Assembly: GCA_000761475.1 (NCBI GenBank)
Contig: JQNW01000004.1
Location: forward strand, 62,001 to 126,000
Source: Chromohalobacter israelensis
Lineage (GTDB): Bacteria > Pseudomonadota > Gammaproteobacteria > Pseudomonadales > Halomonadaceae
DNA length: 64,000 nt
Reading direction: 5' to 3'
Shown: positions 8,765 through 19,366 of the stretch, in pieces
How the letters are laid out: the number at the start of each line of letters is the position of its first letter
How positions within the stretch are numbered: position 1 is the stretch's first letter
Notes under the pieces: generated by a model
Seen by the model: the letters and a program-made list of their open reading frames with translations, nothing else
The model's database searches: none
Told to the model about the DNA's origin: nothing
Position numbers and translations under genes: made by a program

Positions 8765-8771
8765 GGTGCGT

Positions 8772-9389
8772 TCAGACCTGGGCAGGATGCGGGGCTGCGA
8801 CCAGCAGACGCGCGGACAGCATTTGCCACTGGTCTTCCCAGTGTTCGGTGGGCAGACGGCGGAAGTCGCTGCGCACGTACTGGGTGATGCGGCCGTCGGC
8901 CGCTGCCAGCAGCAGGTTGGCGGCGGCCGAGACCTGCAGCGTGGTGCGCAGTCCCTCGCGAATCTCGGCCTCGCGCAGGATCTGCTTGAGCTGGGTTTCC
9001 AGGCGGTCGAAGAGCTGCGTCATGCGCACGCGCAGACGCGCCGTCTCCCCAGTGAGGGCGTCGCCGCCGAGTAGCCGGCACAGCCCCGGGTTCTTCTCGG
9101 CGAAGCCCAGCAGCAGCGTCAGGATATGATGGCAGCGTGCCTGGGCGTGTTCCTCTTCCTCGAGAATGCGGCGAATGCGCTCGAACAGGGTCTCCTCGAT
9201 GAATTCGATCAGCCCTTCGAACATCCTGGCCTTGCTGGGGAAGTGTCGATAGAGAGCGGCTTCACTGACGCCGACCTGACGCGCCAGCGCGGCGGTGGTG
9301 ATTCGTTTGCCGCTATCCTCCTGAAGCATCAGCGCCAGCGCCTGGAGGATCTGCTCCCGGCGTGTTTGCTTGGGTGTTTCCTGCGTCAT
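8772..9389 (-). CDS. slmA: Nucleoid occlusion factor SlmA (TetR family)
   Basis: A 205-residue TetR-fold DNA-binding protein that blocks FtsZ assembly over the chromosome. The N-terminal helix-turn-helix reads ITTAALARQVGVSEAALYRHFPSKARMF, typical of SlmA, and the C-terminal region (GLRTTLQVSAAANLLLAAADGRITQYVRSDFRRLPTEHW) matches the family. The length equals the family norm of about 198 residues. Its stop is seven bases from the intron end, so its transcripts probably run into antisense intron sequence. argB lies upstream on the same strand. Confidence 0.92.
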   Translation of the reverse strand: MTQETPKQTRREQILQALALMLQEDSGKRITTAALARQVGVSEAALYRHFPSKARMFEGLIEFIEETLFERIRRILEEEEHAQARCHHILTLLLGFAEKNPGLCRLLGGDALTGETARLRVRMTQLFDRLETQLKQILREAEIREGLRTTLQVSAAANLLLAAADGRITQYVRSDFRRLPTEHWEDQWQMLSARLLVAAPHPAQV

Positions 9390-9436
9390 CGATATTCTTC
9401 TATTGGAATCGTGTTAGCCCATCCTAATGGGCAGCC

Positions 9437-9464
9437 GGGATGCCGACAAATCGTCGGCACTCCC
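9437..9464 (-). promoter_or_regulatory. Hairpin in the argB-slmA gap
   Basis: TGCCGAC (9441-9447) pairs perfectly with GTCGGCA (9453-9459). GGGA and TCCC extend the stem outside it across a single bulged base. No T-run follows on the minus strand, so it is not a classical terminator. It may be an argB mRNA end structure or an operator near the slmA promoter. Confidence 0.35.
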
Positions 9465-9492
9465 GGTGCACCGTCCCGGGTGCGAGAAAATG

Positions 9493-10431
<939 letters not shown>

Positions 10432-11817
10432 CTACGGGCCGGGCGGGGGGAGGGCGGCGCGAAACTGGGCCTGGATGCGCGACAAGGCGTCCTGGTTCTT
10501 GCCTTCGAAGCGCAGCACCAGCATCGGCGTGGTGTTGGAGGCGCGGCACAGCCCCCAGCCATCCGCGAAGTCGACACGGATGCCGTCGAGCGTGGTCTTG
10601 ACGCCGTCGTCGCCGAAATCGCCGTCGCGGGCCAGACGCTCGACGATGTCGAACTTGTTGTCGTCGGTCACCTTGACGTTGATTTCCGGCGTGCCCAGGT
10701 CCTGCGGGAAGCGAGCGAAGAAGGCATCGGCGTCCAGGTCGTGCTCGGCGCGCTGCTTGGCAAGGATCTCCAGCAGCCGCGCGGCACCGTACAGGCCATC
10801 GTCGAAACCGTACCAGCGTTCCTTGAAGAAGATGTGGCCGCTCATCTCGCCGGCCAATGCCGCGCCGGTTTCCTTCATGCGCGCCTTGATCAGCGAGTGG
10901 CCGGTGCGCCACATCTCGGGCGTGCCGCCGGCGTTTTCGATCACCTGGGCCAGGTTGCCGGTGCACTTGACGTCGAAGATCACGCGGGCGCCGGGATTGC
11001 GCTCGAGCATGTCCTCGGCGAAGGCCATCATCAGACGGTCGGGATAGATCACCTCGCCGGCGGGCGTCACCACGCCGAGGCGGTCGCCGTCGCCGTCGAA
11101 GGCCAGGCCGATGTCCGCGCCGGTTTCCTTGACGGTGCGGATCAGGTCCTCGAGGTTTTCGAGCTTGCCGGGGTCGGGATGGTGGTTGGGGAAGTCGCCG
11201 TCGATCTCGGCGAACAGCGGTACGGTCTCGGCGCCCAGGCGCTCGATCAGCTTGGGCCCCAGCTCGCCGGCCACGCCGTTGCCACAGTCGACCACGGCCT
11301 TGATGTGTCCGTTCAGGACGACATCACCGAGGATGCGTTCCAGATAGGCATCGCGTACATCCATCTCCCGCAGGCCGCCGTCGCCATCGCCGAGCGCGTC
11401 GTCCTGGATGCGCTGGTAGAGTGCGGTGATCGCCTCGCCGGACAGGGTTTCGCCGCCCAGCACGATCTTGAAGCCATTGTAGTCGGGCGGGTTGTGGCTG
11501 CCGGTGACCATGACGCCGGAGCGCGTGCCGTCCAGCGTGTGGGTGGCGAAGTAGAGAACCGGGGTGGGCACCATGCCGATATCGACGACGTCGCGCCCCG
11601 CGCGGCGCAGGCCGCGCATCAAGGCGGCCTGCAGGCGCTGGCCCGAATGCCGGCCATCGCGTGCGACGACCACCGTGGACTCGCCGCGGCTGGCGGCTTC
11701 GGCACCGATGGCGCGACCGATCAGCTCGACGCCTTCCTCGGTCAGGGTGTCGTCGACGATGCCGCGGATGTCATAGGCGCGGAAGATGGAAGCGCTGATG
11801 GAAGCTTGCTGAGTCAT
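10432..11817 (-). CDS. algC: Phosphomannomutase/phosphoglucomutase AlgC
   Basis: A 461-residue alpha-D-phosphohexomutase interconverting the 6- and 1-phosphates of mannose and glucose for polysaccharide and LPS precursors. It starts SASIFRAYDIRGIVDDTLTE, and the catalytic serine lies in VMVTGSHNPPDYNGFK (about residues 97-112). The metal loop is AFDGDGDRLGVV and the sugar loop AGEMSGHIFFKERW. The length and domains match Pseudomonas AlgC (463 residues). It lies between dut and argB, the same order as in Pseudomonas. Confidence 0.93.
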   Translation of the reverse strand: MTQQASISASIFRAYDIRGIVDDTLTEEGVELIGRAIGAEAASRGESTVVVARDGRHSGQRLQAALMRGLRRAGRDVVDIGMVPTPVLYFATHTLDGTRSGVMVTGSHNPPDYNGFKIVLGGETLSGEAITALYQRIQDDALGDGDGGLREMDVRDAYLERILGDVVLNGHIKAVVDCGNGVAGELGPKLIERLGAETVPLFAEIDGDFPNHHPDPGKLENLEDLIRTVKETGADIGLAFDGDGDRLGVVTPAGEVIYPDRLMMAFAEDMLERNPGARVIFDVKCTGNLAQVIENAGGTPEMWRTGHSLIKARMKETGAALAGEMSGHIFFKERWYGFDDGLYGAARLLEILAKQRAEHDLDADAFFARFPQDLGTPEINVKVTDDNKFDIVERLARDGDFGDDGVKTTLDGIRVDFADGWGLCRASNTTPMLVLRFEGKNQDALSRIQAQFRAALPPPGP

Positions 11818-11891
11818 GATTGAATCCCTTCAAGTCGATGGCCGTGTGGCCGTGAACATCGGGACGGGGGCGTTGGCCGCCCAGCCCGCAC

Positions 11892-12368
11892 TCAGTGGCG
11901 GCCGGAATGGCCAAAGCCACCGGCGGCGCGTTCGCTGACCGCGAAATCCTCGACGATGTCGAGGGTCGCTTGTACCACAGGTACAAGCACGTACTGTGCC
12001 AGGCGTTCGCCCGGCTCGAGGACGAAGGCGTCGCGCCCCCGGTTCCAGACCGACACCATCAGCTCGCCCTGGTAGTCGGAATCGATCAGGCCGACGAGAT
12101 TGCCCAGCACGATGCCGTGCTTGTGCCCCAGACCGGAACGCGGCAGGATCATGCCGGCCAGCCCCGGGTCGCCGATGTGCACGGCCAGGCCGGTCCGTAC
12201 CAGCTCGCAGTCGCCGGGCGCCAGGGTGAGCGGGCCGTCGAGCAGGGCGCGCAGATCCAGGCCGGCACTGCCGGCGGTGGCGTAGCTGGGCAGGGGGAAG
12301 TCGCGTACGCGTTCGTCCAGTATCTTCACCGACAGGCGTGTGTCGGCGGACAACGAAGCTTCTGACAT
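11892..12368 (-). CDS. dut: Deoxyuridine 5'-triphosphate nucleotidohydrolase
   Basis: A 158-residue dUTPase that removes dUTP and supplies dUMP for thymidylate synthesis. The family motifs are all visible: [49 protein letters not shown] and the C-terminal [10 protein letters not shown] that closes over the active site. The ATG at 12368 begins 14 bases after the coaBC stop. The adjacency of coaBC and dut is widely conserved in gammaproteobacteria. Confidence 0.95.
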   Translation of the reverse strand: MSEASLSADTRLSVKILDERVRDFPLPSYATAGSAGLDLRALLDGPLTLAPGDCELVRTGLAVHIGDPGLAGMILPRSGLGHKHGIVLGNLVGLIDSDYQGELMVSVWNRGRDAFVLEPGERLAQYVLVPVVQATLDIVEDFAVSERAAGGFGHSGRH

Positions 12369-12382
12369 GGGAAATCGGTCCG

Positions 12383-13633
12383 TCAGTCGTGCGCCGTGGC
12401 GGCGCGGTTGGCGTAAAGGCTCAAGACCCGGTCGACGATGGCGTCGGCCAGGTCGGTCTTGGCTTGCGCGGGCAGCGCCTGACGCTCGATGGTGTCGTCG
12501 GCGTGCCAGAGCAAGAGCGCGGCGTTGTCGTCGGCACCGAAGCCGAGCCCCGCGCTCGAGACATCGTTGGCGACGATGATGTCCATGCCCTTGCGTGTGA
12601 GCTTGTCGCGAGCGTAACGCTCCAGATCCCGTGTCTCGGCGGCAAATCCCACCACCAGCGGGCGCGGGGAACGGGCGGCGATGGTCGCCACGATGTCGGG
12701 ATTCTTGACCAGGGTGAGCGTCATGGTATCGCTTGCGTCGGCCTTCTTGAGCTTGTGCTCGGCCACCGTGTCGGCACGGTAGTCGGCGACCGCCGCGCAG
12801 CCGATGAAGATGTCGCTCTCGGCGGCGGATTTCTCGGCGGCGCTCAGCATCTCGCTGGCTGAAGTGACATCGACGCGCTCGACATTCGTGGGCGCCGCCA
12901 GGGTGACCGGTCCGCTGATCAAGCGTACCTGGGCACCACGTCGGGCCCATGCCTCGGCCAGGGCGTAGCCCATCTTGCCGGAACTGTGATTGGAGAGGTA
13001 ACGCACCGGGTCGAGCGCCTCCCGGGTCGGCCCGGCGGTGATTGTCACCCGCAACGCCTCGGCATCGCGCACGACCGGTGCCTCCGCCAGCTCGGCGAGC
13101 AGCGCCTCCGGCTCGCGCATGCGGCCGGGGCCGACATCGCCGCATGCCTGCTCGCCGCCGTCGGGGCCCAGCAAGCGCCAGCCCAGGCGGTGGAGTGTCG
13201 CGACGTTGGCCTGGGTCGCCGGATGGGCCCACATCGCCTGGTTCATCGCCGGTGCCATGATGCATTCGGCGTCGCTGGCCAGACACAGTGTGGTCAGCAG
13301 ATCGTCGGCATGGCCGTGGGCCAGGCGTGCCATCACGTCGGCGGTGGCCGGTGCGACGAGGATCAGTTCGGCCCAGCGCGCCAGCTCGATATGGCCCATG
13401 CCGGCTTCGGCCTCGGGGTCGAGCAGTGACGTGCGTACCGCCTCTCCGGTCAGCGCCTGCAACGTCAGCGGCGTGATGAAGGCCTGCGCCCCTTCGGTCA
13501 TGACCACCCGCACCTCGCAGCCCGCCTTTTTCAGCAGGCGTGCGAGATGGGCGCTTTTATAAGCGGCGATACCCGCGCTGATACCGAGCAAGACGCGCTT
13601 GCCCGCCAGTGGCATGGGACTCAACTGTGACAT
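12383..13633 (-). CDS. coaBC: Bifunctional phosphopantothenoylcysteine decarboxylase/phosphopantothenate-cysteine ligase
   Basis: A 416-residue fusion carrying out two consecutive steps of coenzyme A synthesis. The CoaC flavoprotein half has [18 protein letters not shown] at the start and the PAMNQAMW motif (about residues 135-142). The CoaB half begins [20 protein letters not shown] and includes [18 protein letters not shown], which forms the nucleotide-binding dimer. Length matches E. coli (406). In E. coli radC lies close by in the opposite orientation; here the sugar-acid island separates them. Confidence 0.94.
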   Translation of the reverse strand: MSQLSPMPLAGKRVLLGISAGIAAYKSAHLARLLKKAGCEVRVVMTEGAQAFITPLTLQALTGEAVRTSLLDPEAEAGMGHIELARWAELILVAPATADVMARLAHGHADDLLTTLCLASDAECIMAPAMNQAMWAHPATQANVATLHRLGWRLLGPDGGEQACGDVGPGRMREPEALLAELAEAPVVRDAEALRVTITAGPTREALDPVRYLSNHSSGKMGYALAEAWARRGAQVRLISGPVTLAAPTNVERVDVTSASEMLSAAEKSAAESDIFIGCAAVADYRADTVAEHKLKKADASDTMTLTLVKNPDIVATIAARSPRPLVVGFAAETRDLERYARDKLTRKGMDIIVANDVSSAGLGFGADDNAALLLWHADDTIERQALPAQAKTDLADAIVDRVLSLYANRAATAHD

Positions 13634-13717
13634 GGTGGCTCATCCCTGGGAGGCTCCAGCGATGATACTACCATTCTGTCAGCTAGCTGCGTATGACCCG
13701 TCCCTCTCCTGGGAGCG

Positions 13718-14893
13718 CTAGATCGCGAGTTGTTTGATCGCGGTCTCGACCCCGCGCAATTCTGCCAGCCCCTTGAGCCGACCGATCAGGGGGTAACCGG
13801 GGCGGGTGTCGCGACTCAGGTCGTCGAGCAGGTGATGACCGTGATCGGGACGCAGGGGCAGTCGCGGGCCGCCGTCGCGTTCGCGGCGGCGTTCCTCGCC
13901 GACCAGGGCCTTGATCACGCCGACCATGTCCACGTCGCCGTCGAGATGGGCCGATTCGTGGAAGCTCCGGGGGTCGTCCTCGCGCTGCGTGGCGCGCAGG
14001 TGGGCGAAGTAGATGCGCTCGGCAAAACGCTCGCCCATCGCCACCAGATCGATTGACGCGCTGACACCGTAGGAGCCGGTGCAGAAGGTCAGGCCGTTGG
14101 CCGGGCTAGGGGCGGCATCGAGAATCCATTGCACGTCACGGGGGGTCGAGACCACCCGTGGCAGACCCAGCAGCGGCCGAGGGGGATCGTCGGGATGGAT
14201 CGCCAGGCGGATGCCGACCTCCTCGGCCACCGGCACCACCGCACGCAGGAAGTGGCCGAGGTTGTCGCGCAAGCGCTCGGCATCGATCTCGGCATACTCG
14301 GCAATGACCTCGCGGAAACGTGCCAGACTGTAGTGCTCCTCGGCGCCGGGCAGTCCGGCGATGATGGTGTCGGTCAACCGCTGGCGGGCACTCTCGTCGA
14401 GGCCGTCGAGATAGGCGCGTGCGGCGTCGCGCTCGGTGGCGTCGTAGTCGGCCTCGGCGCCTGGACGCTCGAGCAGGTAGAGGTCGAAGGCGGCGAAGGC
14501 GGTCTGATCGAAACGCAGCGCCGTGCCCCCGCCGGGCAGTGGCCAGGCCAGATCGGTGCGCGTCCAGTCGAGCACCGGCATGAAGTTGTAGCAGACCACG
14601 TCGATGCCGCAGGCCGCCAGGTTGCGCAGCGTTTGCTGGTAGCGGGCGATATGTGTCTCGCAGTCGCCGCGCTCCTGCTTGATGTCTTCATGCACGGGGA
14701 CGCTTTCGACGACCGACCAGGCAAGACCCGAGGCCTCGATCAGGCGCTTGCGTTCGGCGATCGCCGCTTCCGGCCAGATTTCGCCATTGGGGATCTCGTG
14801 CAGGGCGGTGACGATACCGGTGGCTCCGGTCTGGCGAATCTCGTCGAGGGTGATCGGGTCGTCGGGCCCGAACCAGCGCCAGGTGTGTTCCAT
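13718..14893 (-). CDS. uxuA: Mannonate dehydratase (UxuA, xylose-isomerase-like fold)
   Basis: A 391-residue metal-dependent enzyme that converts D-mannonate to 2-keto-3-deoxygluconate. It begins [35 protein letters not shown], a classical UxuA start. Also visible are [14 protein letters not shown], the metal-site region [34 protein letters not shown], and [12 protein letters not shown] near the C-terminus. Length equals E. coli UxuA (394). It is the last gene of the island, nine bases after uxuB. A second, unrelated mannonate dehydratase (rspA) is encoded in the same cluster. Confidence 0.93.
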   Translation of the reverse strand: MEHTWRWFGPDDPITLDEIRQTGATGIVTALHEIPNGEIWPEAAIAERKRLIEASGLAWSVVESVPVHEDIKQERGDCETHIARYQQTLRNLAACGIDVVCYNFMPVLDWTRTDLAWPLPGGGTALRFDQTAFAAFDLYLLERPGAEADYDATERDAARAYLDGLDESARQRLTDTIIAGLPGAEEHYSLARFREVIAEYAEIDAERLRDNLGHFLRAVVPVAEEVGIRLAIHPDDPPRPLLGLPRVVSTPRDVQWILDAAPSPANGLTFCTGSYGVSASIDLVAMGERFAERIYFAHLRATQREDDPRSFHESAHLDGDVDMVGVIKALVGEERRRERDGGPRLPLRPDHGHHLLDDLSRDTRPGYPLIGRLKGLAELRGVETAIKQLAI

Positions 14894-14902
14894 GGTCGTC
14901 TC

Positions 14903-16360
14903 CTATCGTGTGCGTGCGTCGAGGCCGGTCAGCGATCTCTCGACGCCACCTTCGTCCAGTGTGCGGTAGGCCTCGAGCACTGCGGCTGAAAAGCGGGCAT
15001 CGTCGGCCAGGTCGCGCGGAAAAACGCTGTCGAGACCGAGAAAGGCGGCGATCAGCGCTTCGCTCCCGCGATGGTCGGCATGCAGGGTGGCGAAAGTGTC
15101 GGCCATCGGGTCGTCGACCGGGTGGCGCGCGCCTGCCAGGTCGTTGCCGGCGGTATAGCGGATCCAGGCCGCCACGCCGAGCGCCGTGCAGCCGATCTCG
15201 CCGCCGGTGTCGAGCTGTTTCCGGGCGCCGGCGAGCCAGCGCTGGGGCAGTTTCTGGGACCCGTCCATGGCGATCTGCTGCAGGCGATGATGCAGGCTGT
15301 CGTTGGCGAAGCGTTCGATCAGGCGGTCGGCATAGGCCTCGAGATCGATACCGGCCGGCATGGCGAGTGTCGGTGCGGCTTCATCCCGTATGTAGCGGCG
15401 CAGCAGAGCGACGAATTCAGGGCGCTCGACGGCTTCTGCCACCGTTTCGATGCCGGCCAGCGCGCCGAGATAGGCGAGCAGCGAGTGGCTGCCGTTGAGC
15501 ATGCGCAGCTTCATGGTCTCGAAGGGCGCGACATCGGCGACCATCTGTACCCCGTCGTGCTCCCAGTCGGGGCGACCCTGCGGGAAGTCGTCCTCGATCA
15601 CCCACTGGCTGAAGGCCTCGCAGACCACCGCTGCCGGATCGTCGATGCCGAGGGCGCTCAGGCGCTGGAACGCATCGTCGCTCATCGCCGGGACGATGCG
15701 ATCGACCATGCTGCAGGGGAAGGCGACGGCATCGGCGATCCATTCGGCGAGCCGCTCGTCGCGATGGCGCGCCAGCTCGATTGCCGCGCGACGAACGCGC
15801 TTGCCGTTGTCCGGCATGTTGTCGCAACTGAGTACTGCGAAAGGTGGCGTACCGGCCGCCCGGCGCCGGGCCAGCGCCTCGACCAGCATGCCCGGGGCGG
15901 TCCAGGGTCGCGCGGGCGAGGCGATATCGTGGCGAATCGGCGCGGCATCGAGCCGTAGTCGTCCGTCGGCTGGATCAAGGTGGTAGCCCTTCTCCGTCAC
16001 GGTCAGCGTGACGATGCGTACATCGGGTTCGCTCATGCGCTCCAGCAGGGCGTCGAGGTCCTCGCCGTCGGGGCCGGCATAGTAGGTTTCGCGGATCGCC
16101 GTGATTTCCCGCAGCGTCAGGGTGTCGCTGTCGGCGTACTCGGCGACGTGATAGTGCTGACCGCGTTCGCGCATCAGCTCGACGAGGCGGCGGTTGGAGC
16201 GCAGGTTGGCGCTGGCGATGCCCCACAGGCCGCCGTCGTGGCGGGCCAGGTTGCGTTCCAGGTAGACCGCCTGATGGGCGCGATGAAAGGCGCCAAGGCC
16301 GAGGTGGACGATGCCTACCGTGGCCGGCGCATGGACGCTGGGTATCGATGTCGGTGTCAT
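14903..16360 (-). CDS. uxuB: Fructuronate reductase / D-mannonate oxidoreductase
   Basis: A 485-residue long-chain mannitol dehydrogenase-family protein that reduces D-fructuronate to D-mannonate with NADH. The Rossmann part reads VGIVHLGLGAFHRAHQAVYLE at residues 13-33. VLSCDNMPDNGKRVR and the active-site helix region TMKLRMLNGSHSLLAYLG are family hallmarks. Length matches E. coli UxuB (486). It lies between the TRAP transporter and uxuA with six- and nine-base gaps, so it is in the same operon. It joins the presumed gulonate dehydrogenase step to the dehydratases. Confidence 0.92.
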   Translation of the reverse strand: MTPTSIPSVHAPATVGIVHLGLGAFHRAHQAVYLERNLARHDGGLWGIASANLRSNRRLVELMRERGQHYHVAEYADSDTLTLREITAIRETYYAGPDGEDLDALLERMSEPDVRIVTLTVTEKGYHLDPADGRLRLDAAPIRHDIASPARPWTAPGMLVEALARRRAAGTPPFAVLSCDNMPDNGKRVRRAAIELARHRDERLAEWIADAVAFPCSMVDRIVPAMSDDAFQRLSALGIDDPAAVVCEAFSQWVIEDDFPQGRPDWEHDGVQMVADVAPFETMKLRMLNGSHSLLAYLGALAGIETVAEAVERPEFVALLRRYIRDEAAPTLAMPAGIDLEAYADRLIERFANDSLHHRLQQIAMDGSQKLPQRWLAGARKQLDTGGEIGCTALGVAAWIRYTAGNDLAGARHPVDDPMADTFATLHADHRGSEALIAAFLGLDSVFPRDLADDARFSAAVLEAYRTLDEGGVERSLTGLDARTR

Positions 16361-16366
16361 GAACGA

Positions 16367-17646
16367 TCACTCCCCGAGCAGCAGGTTGGGTAGCCAGAGC
16401 GACAGGGCGGGGATGTATGCGACCAGCAGCAGCACCACGAGATTGCAGATCAGAAACGGCACGATGGCACGGGCCACGCGCAGCATGGGCAGCTTGCCGA
16501 TGCCGGCGACCACGAACAGGCAGACCCCGAGCGGCGGTGTGGTCAGTCCGATCATCAGGTTGAGCACCGCCATCAGGCCGAAGTGCACGGGATCCATGCC
16601 GACCCCGGTGGCGACGCCCAGCAGCGCCGGGAACAGGATGATCAGGGCAGCGATGGTTTCCATGAAGGTACCCACCACCAGCAGGATCAGATTGAGGATC
16701 AGGATCACGACCAGCGGGTTGTCGCTGATGGCCAGGATCTGGTCGGCGATCATCTGCGGAATCTGCTGGCTGGTGAGGATCCAGCCGAACAGATTGGCCA
16801 GGCCGACCAGGATCATCAGCGACCCCGAGGTCAGGACGGTGTCGATGACGATCTGCGGCAGATTGCGCCAGGTGATGCCCTTGTAGACGAACATGCCGAT
16901 CACCAGGGCATACAGGCTGGCGACGATCGAGGCTTCGGTGGGGTGAAAACGCCGCCGACGATCCCGTAGAGAATGATGAAGGTCATCAGCAATGCCCAGA
17001 AGGCACTGCGTCCTTCCAGCACCAGTTGCCGGAACGTGGAGCGTTTCTCGCGCGGGTACCCGCGTTTCACCGCCAGGATGTACACGGTGATCATCATCGC
17101 CAGGCCCAGCAGCAGGCCGGGGATGGCGCCGGCCAGGAACATGCGTCCCACCGAGACGCCGGACAGCGAGCCGGCGATGATCATCGGCACGCTGGGCGGG
17201 ATGATCGGGCCCACCGTCGAGGAGGCGGCGGTCACCGCGGCGGCGAAGGGCTTGTCGTACCCGGCGCGGGACATGCCGGGGATCATCACCGAGCCGATGC
17301 TCGCCGCGTCGGCCACGGCGGTGCCGGAGATCCCGCCGAAGATCATCGAGCCCCCCACGTTGGCCAGCCCCAGGCCGCCACGGATGTGCCCCACCAGCGC
17401 GTTCGAGAAACGCACGATATGGTCGGTGATGTTGCCGACGTTCATCAGGTTGCCGGCCAGCACGAAGCCGGGGATGCACAGCAGCACGAACGTGTCGATG
17501 CCGCCGTACATTCGCTGCGGAATGATGGTCAGCGAGATGTCCGCGAGCAGGAGATAGGAGAGCGAGGCGATGCCCAGGGAAAAGGCGATGGGGATACCGA
17601 TCAGCAGCAGCACGATGAATACGCTGAAGAGAATGAAGACTTCCAT
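16367..17646 (-). pseudogene. dctM: TRAP transporter large permease DctM, frameshifted
   Basis: The large membrane subunit (about 12 helices) of a TRAP importer, interrupted by an apparent one-base deletion near 16940-16943. The first part (MEVFILFSVFIVLLLIGIPIAF through YGIVGGVFTP) runs in one frame. The rest (TEASIVASLYALVIGMF to WLPNLLLGE) continues in the next. A fifth C in the C4 run would restore FTPTEAS, the normal family sequence, and a 426-residue protein of standard length. No other damage is visible. This may be a true recent mutation, a phase-variable run, or a sequencing error. Start and the one-base overlap with dctQ are normal. Confidence 0.8.
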
Positions 17647-18218
17647 CAGTGAGGCTCCTGACGCTGGGCGGATGCATCGCGCTTGATCGCCACGCCGGCT
17701 TCGATGACGCCGATCACCGCATAGAGGGCGGTCAAGCCAAAGAGAACGACGGTGGAGAAGAACACGTAGCGCATGGGCAGGCGCAGGGTCGGCGAGGTCT
17801 GGAAGGCGCCGATCTGCGCATACTGCCAGGCGTAGGGCAGCATCATCGCGGCGAAGCTGCCTACCGCGAGACAGATCAGGGCGCGATACAGCCACTGACC
17901 GCGACGCCCGAGGTATTGTTGAAAGAGCTCGACGTTGACGTGGCGGTCGCGACGCAATACCAGGCCGGCGGACAGCGCCACCATGTAGATGAAAAGGTAG
18001 CGCGACAGCTCTTCGGTCCAGGCGGGAGAGCTGGGCAGTGCCGTGCGGGCGACGATCTGCAGGATCACTACCGCGGCGATGCCGACCAGCGCCAGCGAGG
18101 CGAGCAGGGCGAACAGTCTGTCCAGTCCGGTGACCAGGCGGCCGAACGCACCGCCCATGGGCGGAATCGCGGCGATGTCGTGCAGGGCGTCGGGAGAGGC
18201 TGAATCGGGTTCACGCAT
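17646..18218 (-). CDS. dctQ: TRAP transporter small permease DctQ
   Basis: A 190-residue four-helix membrane protein. Helices are visible at about residues 34-57 (LFALLASLALVGIAAVVILQIVA split by the usual polar edge), 72-88, 112-130 and 150-172. The signature WTEELSRYLFIYMVALSAG and the basic RRDRHVNVELF are typical of DctQ. It bridges the binding protein and DctM in sodium-driven uptake of organic or sugar acids. It sits between dctP and dctM and overlaps dctM by one base. Confidence 0.88.
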   Translation of the reverse strand: MREPDSASPDALHDIAAIPPMGGAFGRLVTGLDRLFALLASLALVGIAAVVILQIVARTALPSSPAWTEELSRYLFIYMVALSAGLVLRRDRHVNVELFQQYLGRRGQWLYRALICLAVGSFAAMMLPYAWQYAQIGAFQTSPTLRLPMRYVFFSTVVLFGLTALYAVIGVIEAGVAIKRDASAQRQEPH

Positions 18219-18300
18219 GGGAATCCCTTGCTTGAAAGCCTGCGGTGAATGAGCGACGTCTCCGGGGCGGCGGGGTACCGCCGACCCGGAGCGCCTCGAT

Positions 18301-19269
18301 TCAGAGGTCCTGAATGGCCTGGTAGAGGGCCTGTTGTTCTTCGTTCAACGAGGCCTCGACGGCGGGCCAGGCCTTTTCGGCGAAGGCTTGCTGGTCGACC
18401 TCGACGAATTCCATGCCGGCTTCCTCGAGCGTCTTGCGCAGTCGCTTCTGATCTTCGGCGAACAGCTCTTCCTCGTAGCTCTGCATCTTGTCGGCGGCAT
18501 CGAGAATGACCTTCTGCAGGTCCTCGGGCATCGATTCGAGCTTCTGCTTGCCGATCACCACGTAGATCCAGCTGCGCACGTGGTCGGTCAGGTTCACGTA
18601 GTCCTGCACCTCGTCGAAGCTGGCACTTTCGATCAGCGACAGGGGATTCTCCTGGGCATCGATGGTGCCCTGCTGAAGTGATGTGAATACCTCGCTGAAG
18701 GCCATCGGCGTGGGCTTGGCGCCGAGCGCCTGCCAGGTATCGACGAAAAGCGGCACGTTGGGTACGCGCAGCCGCAGGCCGTCGAGATCGGCGGGTTCCT
18801 TGATCGGCCGGTTGGAGGTCAGCTCACGCGGACCGCGCTCGAACCAGGCGATCGGGACCAGGCCGGTCTTCTCCTCGATCTGCGCTTCGATCTGCTCACC
18901 GATGTCGCCCTCGACCGCCTTGCGCATCTGCCCCGAATCGCTGAAGGCATAAGGCACGGCCATCATCGCCGCCTTGGGGGCCCAGTTCTGCAGGCTTTCA
19001 CCGGTAATGGTCATGTCGGCGGTGCCGAGCTGAATGCTGTTGATGACGTCCATTTCGTTCCCCAACTGTTCGTTGGGAAAGATCTGTACCTCGATCCGGC
19101 CGTCCGAGCGTTTCTCGACGATCTCCTTGAAGCGTTCGGCGGCCTTGTTCCAGATATGTTCCTCGTTGGCCAGGTGACCGAACTTGAGGGTGTAGTCCGC
19201 CGCCGTGGCGAACGGGGCCGCAAGCAGGCTCGAGCCGATGACGGCGCTGGCGAGTAGCTGTTTGAACAT
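18301..19269 (-). CDS. dctP: TRAP transporter periplasmic solute-binding protein (DctP family)
   Basis: A 322-residue periplasmic binding protein. The first 23 residues (MFKQLLASAVIGSSLLAAPF then ATAADY) form a Sec signal peptide cleaved after ATA. DctP features include FGHLANEEHIWNKAA, the conserved basic position in GLRLRVPNVPLFVDTW that contacts the substrate carboxylate, and MAFSEVFTSLQQGTIDAQENP. The ATG at 19269 is chosen for the signal peptide. Context with uxuA/uxuB suggests a sugar acid such as D-mannonate, L-gulonate or a hexuronate as ligand; the sequence alone cannot decide. Confidence 0.9.
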   Translation of the reverse strand: MFKQLLASAVIGSSLLAAPFATAADYTLKFGHLANEEHIWNKAAERFKEIVEKRSDGRIEVQIFPNEQLGNEMDVINSIQLGTADMTITGESLQNWAPKAAMMAVPYAFSDSGQMRKAVEGDIGEQIEAQIEEKTGLVPIAWFERGPRELTSNRPIKEPADLDGLRLRVPNVPLFVDTWQALGAKPTPMAFSEVFTSLQQGTIDAQENPLSLIESASFDEVQDYVNLTDHVRSWIYVVIGKQKLESMPEDLQKVILDAADKMQSYEEELFAEDQKRLRKTLEEAGMEFVEVDQQAFAEKAWPAVEASLNEEQQALYQAIQDL

Positions 19270-19366
19270 GACGTTGCTCCTGACTTCGATTGATGGCTGT
19301 TGTTGTCGAGCATTGAAGTGTCCGGCAATCCAGCGTTGTGGAGCGCGAGGTGCATCGCGCGATGCG

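Noticed and set aside
16900-17646. Programmed frameshifting in dctM
   Set aside because: No slippery heptamer or downstream pseudoknot typical of programmed shifts was seen, and family members need none; simple deletion or a sequence error is more likely.
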